From the NCBI GenBank assembly GCA_043784065.1, contig JAYVYR010000031.1:1-9655 (forward strand): a stretch of 9,655 bases of DNA. Reading direction: 5' to 3'. Each line of letters opens with the position of its first letter. Positions within the stretch are counted from its first letter, which is position 1. This stretch comes from Bog-756 sp043784065. GTDB lineage: Bacteria; Actinomycetota; Acidimicrobiia; Acidimicrobiales; RAAP-2. The notes beneath the pieces were generated by a model, which did not search any database, was not told the DNA's origin, and saw nothing but the letters and a program-made list of their open reading frames with translations. The position numbers and the translations under genes were made by a program. Positions 6,449-9,655 of this stretch are shown here, in pieces.

Positions 6449-7122
6449 CCATGCCTTACTACGTAGCGCCCGAACAGGTGATGAAGGATCGGGCTGAGTA
6501 CGCCCAGAAAGGCATCGCCCGAGGTCGTTCCCTGGTGGCCATCACCTACAGCGACGGCATTGTCATCGTGGCTGACAACCCGTCACGGTCGTTGCACAAG
6601 ATCAGCGAGATCTACGACCGGATCGCCTTCGCCGGCGTGGGGAAGTACAATGAGTTCGACCAGTTGCGTGTCTCGGGCATCCGTCACGCCGACACCAAGG
6701 GCTACGCCTACAGCCGCGAAGACGTAGAAGCCCGGTCGCTGGCCAACCTCTACGCCCAGTACCTCGGGCAGGTGTTCACCCACGAGATGAAGCCTCTCGA
6801 GGTGGAAATCCTGGTTGCGGAACTAGGCAACGGACTTCGTTCGCCGCAGCTCTACCACATCGCCTACGAGGGGACGATCACCGACGAAGACCGGTTCGCG
6901 GTGCTCGGCGGCGAGACGGAAGGGATCGTGGCCAAGCTGGACGAGGAGTGGTCGGCCACCTGGTCCCTCACCGAGGCCCTGCGCTCTGCGGTGGGTGCTT
7001 TGGCCGGTCCCGATCGCAACCTGGCGGCCGCCGACCTCGAGGTCGCGGTGCTGGCCGAGGGTAACGGGCGTCGGGCCTTCCGGCGCCTGGTGGACGACGA
7101 ACTTGTCGCCCTTCTAGCCTGA
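6445..7122 (+). CDS. prcA: 20S proteasome alpha subunit PrcA (structural)
   Basis: PrcA forms the outer heptameric rings that gate the 20S chamber and receive the Mpa tail. The 225-residue product begins MTMPYYVAPEQVMKDRAEYAQKG, parallel to MSFPYFISPEQ of M. tuberculosis PrcA; this supports the ATG at 6445 over the ATG at 6451. It keeps KGIARGRS, ADNPSRSLHKISEIYDRI, FAGVGKYNEFD, YAYSREDV and the final RRAFRRLVDDELVALL. The N-terminal nucleophile Thr is absent, as expected for alpha subunits. The protein ends directly after the last conserved helix and lacks the extra C-terminal tail of the mycobacterial protein. GGAAGG at 6430-6435 gives a ribosome-binding site 9 nt upstream. It overlaps prcB by four bases and is followed by a 121-bp gap before pafA. 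Confidence 0.97.
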   Translation: MTMPYYVAPEQVMKDRAEYAQKGIARGRSLVAITYSDGIVIVADNPSRSLHKISEIYDRIAFAGVGKYNEFDQLRVSGIRHADTKGYAYSREDVEARSLANLYAQYLGQVFTHEMKPLEVEILVAELGNGLRSPQLYHIAYEGTITDEDRFAVLGGETEGIVAKLDEEWSATWSLTEALRSAVGALAGPDRNLAAADLEVAVLAEGNGRRAFRRLVDDELVALLA

Positions 7123-7223
7123 TTCTCCTGCTTGGCGACGCGAGCCGCACTTCCCTATCTGTGCTGAGGTCGTCGATGTGCACTCTGGGTGACATGGTGA
7201 CTCTGGCGCCGGTCCAGCGCCCC

Positions 7224-7239
7224 GGCACGGTACCGTGCC
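7224..7239. repeat. Perfect 16-bp palindrome just upstream of pafA
   Basis: GGCACGGTACCGTGCC is identical to its reverse complement over all 16 bases and ends 4 nt before the pafA ATG at 7244. It has no loop, so it looks more like a dimeric-protein binding site than an RNA hairpin. It overlaps the candidate pafA -10 (7231-7236), a position where a bound protein would block transcription. An imperfect inverted pair GGCGC/GCGCC lies just upstream (7205-7221). No known operator is recognised. Confidence 0.6.
7231..7236 (+). promoter_or_regulatory. Candidate -10 element for a leaderless pafA transcript (TACCGT)
   Basis: TACCGT fits TANNNT and ends exactly 7 nt before the pafA ATG at 7244, the same spacing as at dop. 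No Shine-Dalgarno lies in the intervening GCCTGTA. It forms part of the 16-bp palindrome 7224-7239. The 121-bp gap after prcA leaves room for this separate promoter; no -35 is evident. Confidence 0.45.
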
Positions 7240-7243
7240 TGTA

Positions 7244-8602
7244 ATGGACAAGCGCATCTACGGCTTGGAGAACGAATACGGGGTCACCTGTACGCTGCGC
7301 GGTCAGCGGCGGCTCAGCCCAGATGAGGTGGCCCGGTACCTCTTCCGCCGGGTGGTGAGCTGGGGCCGCTCCTCCAACGTCTTCTTGGAGAACGGGGCAC
7401 GCCTGTACCTCGACGTGGGCAGTCATCCCGAGTACGCCACGCCTGAATGTGACGACATCGCCGAGCTGGTGGCCCACGACAAGGCAGGGGAGTGGATCCT
7501 CTCCTCGCTAGTCGAGGGTGCCGAGGCCCGTATGCGGGAGGAGGGCATCCGGGGGGACATCTTCCTTTTCAAGAACAACACCGACTCGGCCGGCAATTCC
7601 TATGGCTGTCATGAGAACTACCTGACCAGCCGCCGCGACGATTTCACCCATTACACCGAGGTGCTGATTCCGTTCCTGGTCAGCCGGCAGGCCTACGCCG
7701 GAGCCGGCAAGGTTCTCCAAACGGCCCGAGGGGCGGTTTTCTGTCTCAGTCAGCGGGCCGAGCACATCTGGGAGGGCGTGTCGTCGGCCACCACCCGAAG
7801 TAGGCCGATCATCAATACACGTGACGAGCCGCACGCCGACGCCGAGAAGTACCGCCGTCTCCACGTCATCGTGGGCGACTCCAACATGAGCGAGTACGCC
7901 ACCTTCCTCAAGATCGGTGCCACCAGCATCGTGCTGCGCATGTTGGAGGACCCGTCGACGGTGATGTGCGACCTGACGTTGGAGAACCCGATCCGGGCCA
8001 TCCGCGAGATCAGCCACGACATCACCTGCCGACGGCCGGTCCGACTAGCCAATGGACGGGAGATGAGCGCCCTCGACATCCAGGGCGAGTATCTGCAGCG
8101 GGCCCTGAAGTTCCGCGATCGCCGCGGCCTGTCCGTCCAAGAGGACCGGGCGCTCGACATGTGGGAACACTGCCTGAAGGGCCTCGAAGCCGACCCGTTG
8201 TCGCTGCATCGTGAGTGCGACTGGGTGGCAAAGTACCGGCTCATTGAAGGCTACCGCGACCGCCACTCACTGCCGCTCCACAGTCCGAACGTGGCGCTAC
8301 TGGATCTTCAATACCACGATATCGACCGGAACCGGGGCCTCTACTACCGCCTGCAGCGCCACGACCAGATCGACCGGGTATGCCGCGATGTCGATATCGC
8401 CGAGGCCATGACCACGCCACCACAGACCACACGTGCCCGGCTGCGAGGAGAGTTTGTGAAGCGGGCCAAGGAGAAACGCCGCGACTTCACGGTAGATTGG
8501 GTTCACCTGAAGCTCAACGACCAGGCCCAGCGCACGGTGCTGCTCAAGGATCCGTTCAAATCCAACGACGAGCGGGTCGAGAAGCTCATCGCCGGGCTCT
8601 GA
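7244..8602 (+). CDS. pafA: Pup-protein ligase PafA
   Basis: PafA uses ATP to phosphorylate the gamma-carboxylate of the Pup C-terminal Glu and joins it to a substrate lysine. It is a paralogue of Dop with the same carboxylate-amine ligase fold. From the ATG at 7244 it has 452 residues, the length of the M. tuberculosis enzyme. Motifs: GLENEYG (7-13) with the metal-binding E9, ARLYLDVGSHPEYATPECD (52-70) with catalytic D57, GNSYGCHENY (117-126), RPIINTRDEPHAD, LHVIVGDSN, and the C-terminal DWVHLKLNDQAQRTVLLKDPF. It lacks the Dop loop, which separates it from dop. A GTG at 7235 in the same frame would add three residues (MPV) but lies inside the palindrome and has no ribosome-binding site; ATG 7244 agrees with MQRRIMGIETEFG of the mycobacterial protein. 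The gene may be read from its own leaderless promoter. The pafBC genes that often follow are absent here. Confidence 0.96.
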   Translation: MDKRIYGLENEYGVTCTLRGQRRLSPDEVARYLFRRVVSWGRSSNVFLENGARLYLDVGSHPEYATPECDDIAELVAHDKAGEWILSSLVEGAEARMREEGIRGDIFLFKNNTDSAGNSYGCHENYLTSRRDDFTHYTEVLIPFLVSRQAYAGAGKVLQTARGAVFCLSQRAEHIWEGVSSATTRSRPIINTRDEPHADAEKYRRLHVIVGDSNMSEYATFLKIGATSIVLRMLEDPSTVMCDLTLENPIRAIREISHDITCRRPVRLANGREMSALDIQGEYLQRALKFRDRRGLSVQEDRALDMWEHCLKGLEADPLSLHRECDWVAKYRLIEGYRDRHSLPLHSPNVALLDLQYHDIDRNRGLYYRLQRHDQIDRVCRDVDIAEAMTTPPQTTRARLRGEFVKRAKEKRRDFTVDWVHLKLNDQAQRTVLLKDPFKSNDERVEKLIAGL

Positions 8603-8648
8603 GTGGTGACTCGACCCCTCACGGATAGCGGGCCTCCGGCGGCGCACA

Positions 8649-9330
8649 GTGGCACTTGACCCGACCGCCCTCCCGACCGGCGAGCCAGGTGCTGATCCCG
8701 GGGTCGGATCTGGCGTAGGGACCGAGAATCGTGAGGAACCGGCCGATATCGGATCTGTAGAGCATGGCCATCTCCGTTTGGTCGAGGGGGTGTCGATCGT
8801 GGTCGGTGCCGTCCTGGTCCTGATGAGCGTGGTCCTCGTCCGGATCTACGCGGTCCAGGCGTTCTAGATTCCGTCGCCATCCATGGAGCCGACTTTCCAG
8901 GTGGGCGACCGGATCATGGTCAACAAGTTGAGCTACGACTTCCACGGGGTCCGCCGGGCCGACATCGTCGTATTCAAGCGACCCCCGCTCGAGCAGCAGG
9001 ACGTTCCGGACCTGGTCAAAAGGGTGGTCGGCCTGCCGGGCGAGTCGGTGTCGACGCAGAAACGGGCACGTGTACGTCAACGGGAAACTCTTGTCGGAGC
9101 CGTGGTTGCCGCTGGAACAGTCGAGCTACACCGGAGCGCTCCCTGAAAACCAGCACCCGCAGTTCAACATGCCGGGTCCCGTCACGGTTCCGGCCGGCGA
9201 GTACTTCGTGATGGGTGACTATCGCACCGATTCCGAGGACAGCAGATTCTTCGGTCCTATCAAGCAGTCGCTCATCGTGGGCCGAGCCGTCGCCGTGGTC
9301 TGGCCGCTCAATCACGTCGGGGGTACCTGA
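8649..9330 (+). pseudogene. lepB: Signal peptidase I (lepB), broken by an amber stop and a one-base frameshift
   Basis: Signal peptidase I is a membrane Ser-Lys protease that cuts signal peptides outside the membrane. All landmarks are present but not in one reading frame. Part one (8649-8867): a Pro/Gly/Asp-rich cytoplasmic tail, then one membrane segment (SIVVGAVLVLMSVVLV, ~49-64) and RIYAVQAF. A TAG (8865-8867) follows, where relatives usually have an aromatic or similar residue. The same frame continues with IPSPSMEPTF (catalytic Ser before Met), VGDRIMVNKL and VKRVVGLPGE with the catalytic Lys. At AAA (9060-9062) one extra A shifts the frame; removing it restores TQNGHVYVNGKLL. The rest follows to the TGA at 9330, including box E (VMGDYRTDSEDSRFFGPI). 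Restart at ATG 8883 would lose the catalytic Ser. The start GTG 8649 has no ribosome-binding site and is uncertain. Real decay and sequencing errors are both possible; a second copy begins 124 bp downstream. Confidence 0.85.
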
Positions 9331-9439
9331 AGCCGCGTGTCGACGGGACAGCTTGAGGTGTTTCCGACAAGTGCACAGGGTCAGCTTCGCTCCACGTCAC
9401 CCTCGTATCGCTCGCCCCGGAACGTGTACTTGAGTCGAC

Positions 9440-9445
9440 TAGCGT
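9440..9445 (+). promoter_or_regulatory. Weak candidate -10 element for the second lepB (TAGCGT)
   Basis: TAGCGT fits TANNNT and ends 9 nt before the GTG at 9455, allowing a very short or no leader. No Shine-Dalgarno lies between it and the GTG. The pattern is short and will occur by chance, so this rests on position and on its likeness to the elements before dop and pafA. Confidence 0.25.
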
Positions 9446-9454
9446 CGGTGCACC

Positions 9455-9655
9455 GTGACGACCGATTCGACCGATATTCCGCCTGGCGGGCCTTTGGCTG
9501 ACTTCGGGCTAGGCACCGTTGTGGCGACCGGGGCACCCGGTGCAGGGTCCGATGAACCGGGTGTCCTCGGCGAGGACAGCTCGTCGGCAGGCGGCTACCG
9601 ATGGGTTATCGAGTGGGCGGTGATTCTTATCGCCGTCCTGCTGTGCACCGTCCTA
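9455..9655 (+). CDS. lepB: Second signal peptidase I, N-terminal part (runs off window)
   Basis: The frame is open from the GTG at 9455 to the last base, giving 67 residues. Residues 1-48 are a Pro/Gly/Asp-rich cytoplasmic tail. From W50 the sequence WVIEWAVILIAVLLCTVL starts a membrane segment of the kind that precedes the catalytic IPSxSMEPT box in actinobacterial signal peptidase I. The catalytic residues lie beyond the window, so the call rests on this segment and on the tandem position behind a clear lepB. Tail and membrane segment differ from those of the first copy, so it would be an old duplicate rather than a recent one. No lesion is seen in the visible part. Another single-pass membrane protein with a similar N-terminus cannot be excluded. 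Confidence 0.6.
   Translation, partial: MTTDSTDIPPGGPLADFGLGTVVATGAPGAGSDEPGVLGEDSSSAGGYRWVIEWAVILIAVLLCTVL

Noticed and set aside
8865..8867. TAG in lepB as programmed readthrough or pyrrolysine
   Set aside because: Nothing in the window supports recoding, and the same gene has an unrelated frameshift; pseudogene or sequencing error is simpler.
9058..9066. Programmed +1 frameshift at CAGAAACGGG in lepB
   Set aside because: No known slippery site or stimulatory structure is visible, and signal peptidase I is not known for frameshifting; an extra A in a short A run is the simpler explanation.
1..9655. CRISPR array, insertion sequence, tRNA/rRNA gene or phage module
   Set aside because: I saw no repeat-spacer pattern, transposase, terminal inverted repeats or RNA-gene signature; the window is a conserved core region.

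Overview
The window is a complete Pup-proteasome (pupylation) locus from a high-G+C bacterium, almost certainly an actinomycete. The evidence is an intact mpa/arc - dop - pup - prcB - prcA - pafA series whose proteins align over nearly their full length with the Mycobacterium tuberculosis proteins as I remember them. The order Acidimicrobiales or a relative is my guess, from the neighbours (trmI, an RpiA-like gene, two lepB copies, no pafBC in view). It rests on context only and is weakly held.

Layout. Positions 1-623 hold the 3' part of trmI (tRNA m1A58 methyltransferase). Positions 739-1467 hold a divergent ribose-5-phosphate isomerase A. A small 3Fe-4S ferredoxin lies on the minus strand at 1556-1792, convergent with rpiA and divergent from mpa. 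A 285-bp divergent spacer follows, with a candidate mpa -10. Then, all on the plus strand: mpa (2078-3856), dop (3908-5401), pup (5439-5636), prcB (5642-6448), prcA (6445-7122) and pafA (7244-8602). Downstream is a signal peptidase I gene broken by an in-frame TAG and a one-base frameshift (8649-9330). After it comes the start of a second, so far intact, signal peptidase I gene that runs off the end (9455-9655).

How the genes work together. PafA ligates the C-terminal glutamate of Pup to substrate lysines. The Mpa hexamer binds Pup through its coiled coils, unfolds the tagged protein and docks through its GQYL tail on the 20S core made by PrcA and PrcB. Dop removes Pup for reuse. Here pup encodes GGE directly, so the Dop deamidation step needed for GGQ-type Pup is not required.

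Main points of interest. (1) Pup ends in GGE, and its last two sense codons double as the ribosome-binding site of prcB inside a small perfect hairpin. (2) dop and pafA both have a TANNNT -10-like hexamer exactly 7 nt before the ATG and no clear Shine-Dalgarno, which suggests leaderless mRNAs; the pafA copy sits in a perfect 16-bp palindrome. (3) The tandem lepB pair has one broken copy. (4) dop and pafA share unusual A/T-rich codons at the same conserved motif. The system itself is well known; I do not see an undescribed multi-gene system here.
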